Of a DNA stretch of 51,798 bases, positions 32,834 to 41,247 are shown piece by piece (the stretch's first letter is position 1; each line of letters opens with the position of its first letter). This DNA is from Acidobacteriota bacterium (GTDB lineage: Bacteria > Acidobacteriota > Vicinamibacteria > Vicinamibacterales > CAVVIG01). The notes under the pieces are model-generated. The model was not told the DNA's origin and searched no databases. It saw only the letters and a list, made by a program, of their open reading frames with translations. Location: NCBI GenBank assembly GCA_018268955.1, contig JAFDVO010000016.1:1-51798 (forward strand), written 5' to 3'. A program made the translations under genes and the position numbers.

Positions 32834-34123
32834 TTACTCCCGCCCGTCAGCGCCAGCCGCGGGTTCCTGAGTGGCGGCGCCCTGCCGTCCGCGTGTTGCC
32901 GCGTCAGCCTGCTGCGTCGTGACCTTCATGCCGTCAGCGAGGTTGTCGACGTCGGTCACGGCAACGCGATCGCCGGCAGCCACCCCTTCGAGAATCTCCA
33001 TGCGGTCACCGATGCGGTCGCCCGTCTTCAGCTCGTGCATGGCGAGCCGGTCGCCGTTGATGCTGAACACGCGGTAGACGCCGTAGCGATACTGCATCGC
33101 GTTGTACGGCACCGTGAGGACCGGTTCAACGAGCGCCGTCTTGACGTGCAGCCGGGCGAAGGTCCCTGGCTTCAGCGCGCCGTCCGCGTTGGGCACCGCG
33201 GCCTCGAACGAGAACGCGCGCGTGGTGGTGTTCACGGCAGGGCTCAGGCGGGAGACCGTGCCGGTGATCGCCTTGTCCGGAAAGGCATCGATCCGGAGCG
33301 TGATCGGCTGCCCGACCCTGATCCAGGGCGCCATGCGCTCGGGGATTTCGCCGACGGCCTTCAGCGTGTCCATGCGGACGAGGCTCATCACCGGCGTCTG
33401 GCTCTTCACGAAGTCACCCACGGCGACGAGCCGCTTCTGGACATAACCGTCGAACGGGGCACGAATCGTGGCGTCCTTCAGTTGCCGCTCGGCCAGTTTC
33501 TGCTGGGCGAAGGAGGAGTCGATGTCGGCCGCGAGATTCCGCGCGTTCTGCATCGCCGACTCGTACGCCGCTTGGCGGGAGCGGAGCGTCGTCTCGGTGT
33601 CCTCGAGTGACTGGCGGGGGAGCAGTTCCCGTCGTGCGAGTTCGGACGCGCGTTCGTACGCCTGCTTCGCCTGCGCGAGTTCGGCGGCCGCTTTCTGCGC
33701 GTCAGGTGTCAGCTCGGCCGGGGGCAGATGGAGAGGGTCAGTGGCGCCGTACTTCGCGAGGGCTCTCGCCAGCGCGGCCTTCTGGGAGTCGAGCGCGTAC
33801 TGCAGTTTCTCTCGGTCGAGTTCCAGCAACGGTTGGCCTTCGCGGACCCGGTCGCCCAGATCGGCGAGCACGCGACTCACGGCCCCTTCGGCCTGGGACG
33901 CAAGCGTCACCTGGTCCTGTGCGGCGAGCGTGCCGACAACCTCCACCGTGCGCTCCATCGGCTCCTGCCTGACCGCCTCGACCTGGACCGCTCGCGGCGT
34001 GTCGTCCCGACTGCGACCCTTCTGCGGCGCGGAGCGCGAACATGCCGGCACCGTCGCGGAGACGGCAAGCAGGAGGAGAGCGGGAACGGACGCGTAGACG
34101 CGCGGAGACAGGACCCTGACCAT
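32834..34123 (-). CDS. RND efflux periplasmic adaptor lipoprotein (membrane fusion protein)
   Basis: The 429-residue adaptor links the RND pump at 29710-32829 to an outer-membrane channel. A lipoprotein signal ends at VPAC (SATVPAC). Two half-lipoyl segments (ASQAEGAVSRVLADLGDRVREGQ and IRAPFDGYVQKRLVAVGDFV) flank a helical hairpin of about 90 residues. A beta-barrel domain (GQPITLRIDAFPDKAITGTV) and a C-terminal membrane-proximal domain follow. ATG 34123 begins the signal peptide; the open frame reaches 34786 but that part overlaps the divergent PEGA gene. The last ~25 residues are Gln/Ala/Gly-rich. Confidence 0.92.
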   Translation of the reverse strand: MVRVLSPRVYASVPALLLLAVSATVPACSRSAPQKGRSRDDTPRAVQVEAVRQEPMERTVEVVGTLAAQDQVTLASQAEGAVSRVLADLGDRVREGQPLLELDREKLQYALDSQKAALARALAKYGATDPLHLPPAELTPDAQKAAAELAQAKQAYERASELARRELLPRQSLEDTETTLRSRQAAYESAMQNARNLAADIDSSFAQQKLAERQLKDATIRAPFDGYVQKRLVAVGDFVKSQTPVMSLVRMDTLKAVGEIPERMAPWIRVGQPITLRIDAFPDKAITGTVSRLSPAVNTTTRAFSFEAAVPNADGALKPGTFARLHVKTALVEPVLTVPYNAMQYRYGVYRVFSINGDRLAMHELKTGDRIGDRMEILEGVAAGDRVAVTDVDNLADGMKVTTQQADAATRGRQGAATQEPAAGADGRE

Positions 34124-34351
34124 GCGTCCCGCATCGTTGGTCGTCGCCGGGTCGAAGTCAATGAACAAGGGATAAAGGTTGAATTCGGAACTCGTCGAGG
34201 ACGGCACAGCTGGCCACACGAGAGGACACACGCCTGATCGCGAAGGGAGCATGCCGCAAAGACGGCCCGTATCCAAGCAGCGCGGCGTGGCATGGAAGCT
34301 GCGCTGATGTGCCACGTCAGCGCTCCGCGCTGGTTTCCTGGGGGTCGAGAG

Positions 34352-35137
34352 ATGAGGGTCACACGAACGCTCCTGCCGCTTGGCGTCATGGTGCTGGCGC
34401 TGGGCGTGGGCAGCTATACGGCAGAGGCGGGGCAGCGCGATCGGAACGGTCGCGATCGGAACGGCCGCGAGAGCGGTGGACAGGTGCAGCGCGACGGCGG
34501 CGGTGCGCGAGACGAGGGACGTGCCCAGGGGCGCGGCGATGGCCCGCGCCCGGAAGCCGGCCCGGGATATCGCGGACAGGCCGTGCCTCGGGACGAGGGG
34601 CGCGGGTCGGGCGCGTATCGCGGGGAGGACCGGCGCGACGAGCGCCGACCACTGCCACCGAGCGGCAATTACCGCTACGACGAACGCGGCCGCTACGACA
34701 ATCGGGGTCGCTCTGACGATCGGTACCGGTACGACGATCGGTATCGCTACCCTGCACCACGGGTCTACAGGCCGGCGCCGCGTCACTACTACGGTCCTGG
34801 CGGCAACTTCAGCGTCTACTTCGGCTGGGGCAACGGCTACATGTATGGGTCGCCCTGGTCAGGGCGTGTGTACGGCTACCGGGCGCCGTACTCGTACGGG
34901 GCTCGGATCTACTATGGTGACGTCCGTCTTCTCGTGCAGCCGCGCGATGCGGCGGTCTACGTCGACGGCTACTACGCTGGCATCGTCGACAACTTCGACG
35001 GTGTGTTCCAGCGCCTGACGCTCGAGGTCGGTCCGCATACGATCGAGCTCGATGCTCCGGGGCTCGAACCGCGGTTCTACGACATCTACGTCGACCCGGC
35101 GCGAACGACGACCATCCACGACGACCTCTTCCGCTAG
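34352..35137 (+). CDS. secreted PEGA-domain protein with Arg/Tyr/Asp-rich repeat region
   Basis: The 261-residue protein has a signal peptide (MRVTRTLLPLGVMVLALGVG and onward to AEA). A long low-complexity region follows, with RDRNGRDRNGR, then repeats such as DERGRYDNRGRSDDRYRYDD and PAPRVYRPAPRHYYGPGG. A Tyr/Gly-rich strand region comes next, and the C-terminus is a PEGA domain (VRLLVQPRDAAVYVDGYYAG, LEVGPHTIELDAPGLEP). PEGA domains are surface-protein modules. ATG 34352 is chosen for the signal peptide and GGGGGTCGAGAG upstream. It diverges from the RND adaptor. It resembles acidobacterial PEGA proteins found near ECF sigma genes, and the next rightward gene is an ECF sigma. Confidence 0.8.
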   Translation: MRVTRTLLPLGVMVLALGVGSYTAEAGQRDRNGRDRNGRESGGQVQRDGGGARDEGRAQGRGDGPRPEAGPGYRGQAVPRDEGRGSGAYRGEDRRDERRPLPPSGNYRYDERGRYDNRGRSDDRYRYDDRYRYPAPRVYRPAPRHYYGPGGNFSVYFGWGNGYMYGSPWSGRVYGYRAPYSYGARIYYGDVRLLVQPRDAAVYVDGYYAGIVDNFDGVFQRLTLEVGPHTIELDAPGLEPRFYDIYVDPARTTTIHDDLFR

Positions 35138-35160
35138 TCGGGAAGTCGGAACCAGGGATT

Positions 35161-35211
35161 CGGGACCCGGAAATGGCGCTCGGCTCACGAGCCGCAGCCC
35201 TCCGGGTCCCG
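35161..35211 (+). terminator. strong stem-loop after the PEGA gene
   Basis: A perfect 11-bp stem, CGGGACCCGGA (35161-35171) with TCCGGGTCCCG (35201-35211), encloses an inner CGGCT/AGCCG hairpin. It begins 24 bp after the stop. No T run follows, so termination may be factor-assisted. Confidence 0.6.
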
Positions 35212-35329
35212 CGTTCGCGTCGCCTGCTCCTCGCCAACCACGACTGTCCCAGCAGTCCCTGCCCTCTTTGAATTCCAGGTTCTGACTTCTGAGTTCCACC
35301 TTCGGAACGCTGTAACCTTCGACTGTTGC

Positions 35330-35908
35330 GTGAGTAGTCATAGGCAGAACGTGACGGACGAACTCCTGATGCGGGCCGTGCAGGGCGGGGACCTCGATGC
35401 ACTCGGGGACCTTTTCGAGCGGTATCACCGACCGGTGTTCCAGTTCCTGTGCAGGACGATCGGCGACCCCGCCGCTGCGGAGGACCTGGCGCAGGAGGTC
35501 TTCGTCCGGATCCTCCGCTACCGCCACACGTTCGACCCGACGGCCCGGTTCGAGACCTGGCTGTTCCGGATCGCACGGAATGCGAGAGCCGACCATTTCC
35601 GGAAGCTGCCGCCGCTGCCGGTGGCGGAAGAGGACGCGCTGGCGGTGGCCGATGCTGACCCTGGACCGGGGCAGTTGCTCGAACAGCGCGTGGACGTACG
35701 TCAGCTCCAACGCGCGTTGCAGCAGCTCCCGGAGGATGCCCGCGACCTGCTGGTGCTGGCGCGGTTCCATGGGCTGCCGTATCAGGAGCTTGGGCAGCTG
35801 CTGGGGATCGAGGTCGGTGCCGTGAAGGTGCGCGTGCACCGAGCGATGAAGCAGCTGCGAACGATGTTCTTCAGACTCGAGGACGTGTCATGCGTTGTGA
35901 AGAAGTGA
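35330..35908 (+). CDS. ECF-type RNA polymerase sigma factor
   Basis: The 192-residue protein has sigma region 2 (DLFERYHRPVFQFLCRTIGD, DLAQEVFVRILRYR, ETWLFRIARNARADHFRK) and region 4 (LQQLPEDARDLLVLARFHGL, YQELGQLLGIEVGAVKVRVH). No extra C-terminal domain is present. It should direct RNA polymerase to a small regulon controlled by the anti-sigma factor encoded next. GTG 35330 gives MSSHRQNVTDELL; GTG 35351 is an alternative start with AGGCAG before it. The downstream ATG overlaps its end by 19 nt. Confidence 0.92.
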   Translation: MSSHRQNVTDELLMRAVQGGDLDALGDLFERYHRPVFQFLCRTIGDPAAAEDLAQEVFVRILRYRHTFDPTARFETWLFRIARNARADHFRKLPPLPVAEEDALAVADADPGPGQLLEQRVDVRQLQRALQQLPEDARDLLVLARFHGLPYQELGQLLGIEVGAVKVRVHRAMKQLRTMFFRLEDVSCVVKK

Positions 35909-36666
35909 GGGACCACCTGGCGTCATGCGTCGACTGTCGCGCCGAGCGCAACGAACTCGACGCGTTGTGGGGCGCACTCGGTGACCTTCCGCTCGCAGAG
36001 ACCCCCTCGTCACGGATGCGCGAGCGGTTCTCGGCGATGCTCGCGGCCGAACGTGCCTCGACGAACCTGCGGCCCGCATCCCGCGGCGATCGTCGTGACA
36101 TGTGGACGCCGCGACGCATGGTCCGGGAGCCGCTCGTGCAGGCTGCGCTTGCGGCGTCGTTGCTCCTCGTCGGCGTGCTGGTCGGCCGCACGTCACTCGG
36201 GACGACCAACGGGAGCAGCCAGTCGGCATCCGCGGTGGCGGACATCACCGAGGTGCGACAGGAACTCCGCGACATGCGCCAGATGCTCACGCTGTCCTTG
36301 CTGCAGCAGCAGTCCGCCACGGAGCGGCTCCGGGGCGTGAGCTGGACGTCGCAGATCGATCAGCCGGGCAATGAAGTCGTCTCGGCCCTGCTGGACACGC
36401 TGCTGCACGACCCGAACGTGAACGTCAGGCTCGCGGCGATCGACGCGCTGCGGCGCGTCAGCGACCGCTCGGATGTCCGCGCAGGGACCCGACGCGTAGT
36501 CGGTGATACGTCCGCGCCGCTCCTGCAGGTCGCAGCAATCGACTTTCTTGTCGAAACGCGGGACCCCGATGGGCCTGCGCTGCTCCGGGCGCTTGTCGAC
36601 GACCGCCGGACCGACGAGGCCGTACGCGGCCGCGCGCAGTGGGGCCTGGAACGGCTTGCATCATAG
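35890..36666 (+). CDS. membrane anti-sigma factor with C-terminal HEAT repeats
   Basis: A compact zinc-binding anti-sigma motif, H9-x3-C13-x2-C16, starts the 258-residue protein. A single transmembrane helix (about residues 82-98, AALAASLLLVGVLVGRT) follows, then a coiled-coil stretch (VRQELRDMRQMLTLSLLQQQ) and two or three HEAT repeats (VSALLDTLLHDPNVNVRLAA, APLLQVAAIDFLVE). The cytoplasmic N-terminus would hold the sigma factor, and the periplasmic HEAT domain probably senses an envelope signal or protein partner. Translation is coupled to the sigma gene (19-nt overlap). The arrangement sigma, HEAT anti-sigma, DUF4097 is common in Acidobacteriota. Confidence 0.87.
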   Translation: MRCEEVRDHLASCVDCRAERNELDALWGALGDLPLAETPSSRMRERFSAMLAAERASTNLRPASRGDRRDMWTPRRMVREPLVQAALAASLLLVGVLVGRTSLGTTNGSSQSASAVADITEVRQELRDMRQMLTLSLLQQQSATERLRGVSWTSQIDQPGNEVVSALLDTLLHDPNVNVRLAAIDALRRVSDRSDVRAGTRRVVGDTSAPLLQVAAIDFLVETRDPDGPALLRALVDDRRTDEAVRGRAQWGLERLAS

Positions 36667-36669
36667 GGA

Positions 36670-37599
36670 ATGAGGAATCCAGTCATGAGGATGTCACGGC
36701 TTCTGCCAATGGGCGCGTGCTCGCTGCTGCTCATCGGCGGGCTCGCCTACGCCCAGTCGACACCGGCAAACCAGGTCACCGTCCCGTTCTCGGATCCGAC
36801 GAGGCCTGGGACGGTGAAGGTCAGCCTGATCCGCGGCAGCATCACCGTCAAGGCCGGCACCGCGCGCGACGTGACGGTGACGACAACGGCAGAGGCTGAC
36901 GGTCGGGGGGATCTGGATCGTGGGCCGCGGGATCGGGACCGGCGAGACGACGCCCCCTCGACGCAGGGCATGCGGCGGCTCACGAAGCCGGCTGGCGTCA
37001 ACGTGGAGGAGGAGAACAACGTCATCACCGTGTCCTCCGACGTCATGACTCGCGCAGAGGTCATCGTGACAGTCCCCGCGGCGACGAGCCTGGTGCTCCG
37101 CGCGGTGAACGGCGGACAGGTCCTGGTCGACGGGGTGAACGGCAGCATCGACGTCACCAACGTGAATGGGGCCATCCGGCTCACGAACGTCGGGGGACCG
37201 GTCACCGCGCACGCCACCAACGGGCGGGTGACCGCGACGCTGAAGCAGGTTGCGGCGGGGAAGCCGATGGCGTTCACGTCGTTCAACGGCGACGTGGATG
37301 TGACGTTGCCGGCCTCGACGAAAGCGAACCTGAAGCTCCGCAGCGACCGTGGCGATGTCTACACCGACTTCGATGTGAAGGCGACGCAGCCGCCGCCGCG
37401 CACCGCGCAGCAGGACCGCGGACGCGATCAGCGTGAGCGCGACCGGGTCGAGCGGGACAGGGATCCTGACAAGGACAAGGACAAAGGCAAGTACCGGATC
37501 GAGGTCGACCGATCGGTCTACGGCACGATCAACGGCGGCGGCCCGGACTTCGAACTGCGGACGTTCAACGGGGATGTCTTCGTGCGCGCCGCGAAGTGA
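36670..37599 (+). CDS. secreted DUF4097 beta-helix-like protein
   Basis: The 309-residue protein has a signal peptide (MSRLLPMGACSLLLIGGLAYAQ) and DUF4097-like beta-repeats where short strands are separated by N-G turns: VNGGQVLVDGVNGSIDVTNV, NGAIRLTNVGGPVTAHATNG and SFNGDVDVTLPAST. A highly charged insert near residues 240-280 (RDRGRDQRERDRVERD...) interrupts the last part. ATG 36670 is the first start; ATG 36685 has GAGGA at a better distance and may be the true one. It begins 3 nt after the anti-sigma stop, so it belongs to that operon and is probably a sigma-controlled envelope protein. Confidence 0.82.
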   Translation: MRNPVMRMSRLLPMGACSLLLIGGLAYAQSTPANQVTVPFSDPTRPGTVKVSLIRGSITVKAGTARDVTVTTTAEADGRGDLDRGPRDRDRRDDAPSTQGMRRLTKPAGVNVEEENNVITVSSDVMTRAEVIVTVPAATSLVLRAVNGGQVLVDGVNGSIDVTNVNGAIRLTNVGGPVTAHATNGRVTATLKQVAAGKPMAFTSFNGDVDVTLPASTKANLKLRSDRGDVYTDFDVKATQPPPRTAQQDRGRDQRERDRVERDRDPDKDKDKGKYRIEVDRSVYGTINGGGPDFELRTFNGDVFVRAAK

Positions 37600-37623
37600 A
37601 CGAGGCGGCGCTAGAATGCGGCC

Positions 37624-38556
37624 ATGCGCGTGGGCGTGGCCGCTCTCGTCGTCGGCGCCGCGATAGCCGTTGGTGCACCGTGGCCCGGCCGTGCCCCGGC
37701 GGCCCAGCGGTCCGCCCCCCGAGCGACGCCCGACACCCGTCCCCACTTCAAGAGCGCGGTGAAGCTGACGACCGTCAACGTGACGGTGACGGACCAGGAC
37801 GGTCGCCTCGTCACGGATCTCCCGCGCGATCGCTTCGAGGTGTTCGAAGACGGCCAGCCGCAGGACATCACCCAGTTCACCAACGAGCGCGTCCCGGTCA
37901 GCCTCGGCATCCTGCTCGACGCGAGCGACAGCATGTACGGCCGGCGGATCGCCGATGCGCGTGAGGCGATCGACCACTTCGTCGACGATCTGCTCCAGCC
38001 GGCGGACGAGTTCTCGTTGATGGTGTTCAACCACCATCAGCAGGTGCTGTCCGATTGGACCGCCGACCGGACCTCTGCCAGCCGGTTGCTGGCGCCCGTG
38101 AAGCCCTGGGGCGCGACCGCGATTTACGACGCGATCATGGCGGCGATTCCGCTGGCCGACGCGCGCCACAACCAGCGTGCGGCGCTGCTGGTGGTCTCGG
38201 ACGGTGCCGATACGGCCAGCGACACGCTGCTTCGCGACGTGCGCGGTGCGCTGCGCAGGACCGACGTGTTCGTCTATGCCATCGGCATCGATTCAGCGGG
38301 TCGCCGGCCGATTAACGCCGCCGTGAATGCGGTCACCCTCAGCCAGATCACCGACCAGAGCGGTGGCCGCACCCGCATCGTGCACGACATGGCCGAGGTG
38401 GCCGACGCCCTGGCGCAGATTGCAGACGAGTTGAACCACCAGTACCTGATTGGCTACTCGTCGGCTCGCCCGGCCGATGGCCGCTTCCATTCCATCCGCG
38501 TACGCGTGAGCGGTGGGGACTTCAGGGTCCGTGCCCGCAATGGGTACGTCGGGTAG
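37624..38556 (+). CDS. acidobacterial VWFA-related secreted protein
   Basis: The 310-residue protein has a signal segment, a short beta region ([21 protein letters not shown]) and a von Willebrand factor A domain. The metal-ion-dependent adhesion site is D99-A-S101-D-S103, with a later T in GATAIYDAI and a D in [11 protein letters not shown]. This is the arrangement of the acidobacterial VWFA-related family. It ends in a beta-rich region ([20 protein letters not shown]) that is typical of the family. It starts 24 bp after the DUF4097 stop, likely in the same operon. Ligand unknown. Confidence 0.88.
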   Translation: MRVGVAALVVGAAIAVGAPWPGRAPAAQRSAPRATPDTRPHFKSAVKLTTVNVTVTDQDGRLVTDLPRDRFEVFEDGQPQDITQFTNERVPVSLGILLDASDSMYGRRIADAREAIDHFVDDLLQPADEFSLMVFNHHQQVLSDWTADRTSASRLLAPVKPWGATAIYDAIMAAIPLADARHNQRAALLVVSDGADTASDTLLRDVRGALRRTDVFVYAIGIDSAGRRPINAAVNAVTLSQITDQSGGRTRIVHDMAEVADALAQIADELNHQYLIGYSSARPADGRFHSIRVRVSGGDFRVRARNGYVG

Positions 38557-38563
38557 GAACCAC

Positions 38564-38611
38564 ACACTGCAAACGCAAAACGCAAAAACGCAAAACGCAA
38601 AAGCCAAACCG
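38564..38611. repeat. A-rich 8-9 bp repeat (CGCAAAAA/CGCAAAAC)
   Basis: About five degenerate copies of ACGCAAAA, much more AT-rich than the surroundings, starting 8 bp after the VWFA gene stop. Confidence 0.75.
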
Positions 38612-38638
38612 ATTGCCGATTGGCGATCGCCAATTGCC

Positions 38639-38725
38639 GTTTGCCCATTGCCCATTGCCCATTGCCCATTGCCCATTGCCCATTGCCCATTGCCTATCGC
38701 CTATTGCCTATCGCCCATTGCCCAT
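38639..38725. repeat. 7-bp tandem repeat (CCCATTG)n
   Basis: About twelve copies of CCCATTG, the central seven perfect, bounded by degenerate GCCGATT/GCCAATT and TATTGCC units. It lies in the 298-bp gap between the VWFA and CotH-like genes. No gene is seen in the gap. Confidence 0.92.
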
Positions 38726-38854
38726 CGCCGTTTGCCGGAGTGCGGAGGGCGGGACGGTCTGGAAGGTCGGGACCGGTGGTTCGCGATGATGCAATTAGCC
38801 TTTAGCAATTCCCAATTGGCAATTTAGAATGCGTCCCGTTCGGGGGAGGCATTC

Positions 38855-39997
38855 GTGAGCATACGGAAGGGCGCTGGGGCGGGGCTGGCAGCGGTTCTGG
38901 CGGCGTGGGTTGCGGTGTCGGTTGTCGCGCACGGCCAGCAGGCGGAGTCGCCCGCTGCGGGGAAGAAGGAGCCGGCGGTCAAGACAGCGGCGGATACGCT
39001 GGATCGGCGGCTGCAGCGGCAGCGTGAGGCGCTCCAGCGGGCCCTGTTCGCGTCGGACGACCCGCTCCCGGTGACGCTCATCGCAGATTTCAAGGCGATC
39101 AACAGGGACCGCGATCCGGAGAGCACGAAGGTGTTTCCCGGAACGCTCGTCGTCGCCAAGGCCAACGGTGGCGAGGACCGGATCCAGGTGAACCTGCGGA
39201 CACGCGGCCATTCCCGCCGCCTGTCCGCCACCTGCACGTTCGCGCCGCTCCGCGTCGAGTTCCCGAACCGTGGCCTCGGCACCGTCTTCGAGGGGCACAA
39301 GTCGCTGAAGCTCGGCACCCACTGCCGCGATGCGGAGCTCTACGAGCAGTACGTCTACCGCGAGTATCTGGCCTACCGCATCTTCAACCAGATCACGCAG
39401 CGCTCCTTCCGCGCCCGTCTTGCGACCGCCAGCTACATGGAGCCAGGGAGCACAACGCCTTTCGCCAAGCGCGCCGGGCTGTTCCTCGAGGACGACGACG
39501 ATGTGGCGAGACGGCTGGGTGGCGAAACCAGTTCACTCCAGGGGCTGACCTTCGGACACGTGGATTCTGAGGCGCTGGCGCTGGTTACGCTGTTCGAGTT
39601 CATGATCGGCAACACCGACATGTCGCTCGCGAAGCTGCACAACATGATCCTCGTGCGCGGCGCGAACGGAACCGCGTATCCCGTCCCGTACGACTTCGAC
39701 TACTCGGGGCTGGTCAACGCCCGATATGCCGTGCCCGCGCAGGCGCTCAACCTGCCGACGGTACGGGAGCGGCTCTATCGCGGGCCATGCATGCGCGCCG
39801 ACCAGCTGGCGCCGTACTTCAGCCGGCTGCAGGCCATCCGCGACCGGATTTTCCTGCTCTATGACAGCCTTCCCCAGCTCGACGCGGGCTACCGCAAGGA
39901 CGCACGCGGCTACCTCGGTCAGTTCTTCTCGCTGATCGAGAAGCCGGCGGAGGTGAAGCGGGCGTTCATCGACGGGTGCAGCCGGTCGACGATGTGA
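38855..39997 (+). CDS. secreted CotH-kinase-like protein of unknown substrate
   Basis: The 380-residue protein has a signal peptide (AGAGLAAVLAAWVAVSVVAHGQ). The mature part begins with beta strands (LIADFKAINRDRDPESTKVF) and continues LRTRGHSRRLSATCTFAPLR, YEQYVYREYLAYRIFNQI and EFMIGNTDMSLAKLHNMILV, then YPVPYDFDYSGLVNARYAVP. The GNTD...N and DFDYSG pair resembles the catalytic loop and metal-binding DFD of CotH-type atypical kinases, so a protein kinase-like fold is inferred. Two Cys lie near residues 320 and 375. GTG 38855 is preceded by GGGGGAGG. Location is periplasmic or extracellular. Confidence 0.68.
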   Translation: MSIRKGAGAGLAAVLAAWVAVSVVAHGQQAESPAAGKKEPAVKTAADTLDRRLQRQREALQRALFASDDPLPVTLIADFKAINRDRDPESTKVFPGTLVVAKANGGEDRIQVNLRTRGHSRRLSATCTFAPLRVEFPNRGLGTVFEGHKSLKLGTHCRDAELYEQYVYREYLAYRIFNQITQRSFRARLATASYMEPGSTTPFAKRAGLFLEDDDDVARRLGGETSSLQGLTFGHVDSEALALVTLFEFMIGNTDMSLAKLHNMILVRGANGTAYPVPYDFDYSGLVNARYAVPAQALNLPTVRERLYRGPCMRADQLAPYFSRLQAIRDRIFLLYDSLPQLDAGYRKDARGYLGQFFSLIEKPAEVKRAFIDGCSRSTM

Positions 39998-40072
39998 GCG
40001 CCGTGGCCGCTGAGCTCACGTACAATCCGCGTGCGAGGTGCCCGGCGTGAGCCGCGGCGCCAGGAGGATGGC

Positions 40073-40966
40073 ATGACACGAGGGGGAGTGCTTGGTGCGC
40101 TGATCGCGGTCGGCGCCTTGTCGGTTGGACTCGCCGGGCAGCAGCAGCGCGCGACGTTGCCGGACCTGCAGAAGGTGAAGGACAACTTCTACATCATCGG
40201 CTCGGCGAGCCCGGTGGAACGGTCCCAGTTCGCCGGTGGGAACGTCTCGGTGTTCGTCACCGACGCCGGCGTGACGGTCGTTGACAGCAAGCTGGCAGGG
40301 TACGGGCCAGACATCATCGCGAAGATCCGCGCCGTCACCAGCAAGCCGATCACGACGCTGATCAACACGCACACGCACGGGGACCACACGGGCAGCAACG
40401 AAGGGTTCCCCACGAGCGTCACGATCGTGGCGCACGAGAACACGAAGGCCCTGATGGCGAAGATGGACGCCTTCAAGGGTGACAAGGCCCAGTTCCTCCC
40501 GAAGCAGACCTACAAGGATCGGCTGACGCTCGGCAGCGGCAAGGACCGCGTCGAGTTGTACTACTTCGGCAAGGGCCACACCAGCGGGGACACGATGGTC
40601 TACTTCCCGACGCTGAAGATCCTCGCGACGGGCGACCTGTGGGCGTGGAAGGACGGTCCGCTGATCGACCTCGCCAACGAGGGGAGCGGTGTCGAGTGGC
40701 CGAAGACGCTGGCGAAGGCGCTCTCGACGATCAAGGACGTCGACACAATTATCCCGGGGCACACGCCCCCCTCGAAGCCGGCTGAACTCCAGGAGTACCA
40801 GCGGTATCTCGCGGACCTCGTCACGGAAACCGAAGCGGCCGCCAAGGCCGGGAAGTCCGCGGCCGATGCGTTTGCGCAGAGCACCATCACGGCCAAGTAC
40901 CCGGGGTACAAGAACGATCGACTCAAGGCGGCGATCGAGGCGATCTACAAGGAGCTGGGAAAGTAG
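40073..40966 (+). CDS. secreted MBL-fold metallo-hydrolase
   Basis: The 297-residue protein has a signal peptide (TRGGVLGALIAVGALSVGLAGQ) and a metallo-beta-lactamase fold. Metal ligands are visible as NTHTHGDHTGSNEGF (HxHxDH), H in GKGHTSGDTMVYFP, D in ILATGDLWAWKDG and H in IIPGHTPP. The C-terminal 60 residues are helical. It probably hydrolyses a small ester or amide in the periplasm; a specific substrate, including beta-lactams, cannot be assigned. ATG 40073 is chosen for CAGGAGG upstream and the signal peptide. Confidence 0.85.
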   Translation: MTRGGVLGALIAVGALSVGLAGQQQRATLPDLQKVKDNFYIIGSASPVERSQFAGGNVSVFVTDAGVTVVDSKLAGYGPDIIAKIRAVTSKPITTLINTHTHGDHTGSNEGFPTSVTIVAHENTKALMAKMDAFKGDKAQFLPKQTYKDRLTLGSGKDRVELYYFGKGHTSGDTMVYFPTLKILATGDLWAWKDGPLIDLANEGSGVEWPKTLAKALSTIKDVDTIIPGHTPPSKPAELQEYQRYLADLVTETEAAAKAGKSAADAFAQSTITAKYPGYKNDRLKAAIEAIYKELGK

Positions 40967-41150
40967 GGCTGGTCGGGCGGGTAGGGCTGGTAGGGCAGGC
41001 AAGGCTGGCAGGATTGTCAACCTCGCCTGTCCGGCCAGGCCAGCCCCGCCCCCCTCAGTCCCGCCCGCCCCACCTGCCCCACCTGCCCTCCGTCGGCCAC
41101 CCTCAGTCCCACCCGCCGAGCCTGCCCCTCCCTCCTCTCCTGCCCTCCCG
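40965..41150. repeat. G-rich then C-rich degenerate repeats
   Basis: The first 45 bp are AGGGCTGGT/AGGGCAGGC units; the rest is C-rich (CCCACCTGCC, CCGCCC). Both strands have G-quadruplex potential. The 281-bp gap to the next gene has no gene. Confidence 0.75.
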
Positions 41151-41247
41151 CTGCGGACATCTCACCCGATCGTCGCGTTATTCGGCAGGGCGGACGCCAT
41201 CCGGTGTCACGCCCACGGAATCACGCGCAGTGGAGGAGGGGAACGTC

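Noticed and set aside
29896..32922. Open frame of about 1000 codons on the plus strand opposite the RND pump gene
   Set aside because: Its translation is rich in Arg, His, Asp and Gly with no domain signal, as expected for the antisense frame of a GC-rich gene. The RND frame carries all family motifs.
34124..34786. 221-residue N-terminal extension of the RND adaptor
   Set aside because: The extension is Arg/Ala/Pro-rich with no motif, and it overlaps the signal peptide and repeat region of the divergent PEGA gene. The lipoprotein signal starts at 34123.
35304..35329. ECF-type autoregulatory promoter (GGAAC -35) before the sigma gene
   Set aside because: GGAAC at 35304 is present, but no matching -10 lies at the right distance before either start codon.
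38639..38725. CRISPR array
   Set aside because: Units are 7 bp head-to-tail with no unique spacers and no cas genes in the window.
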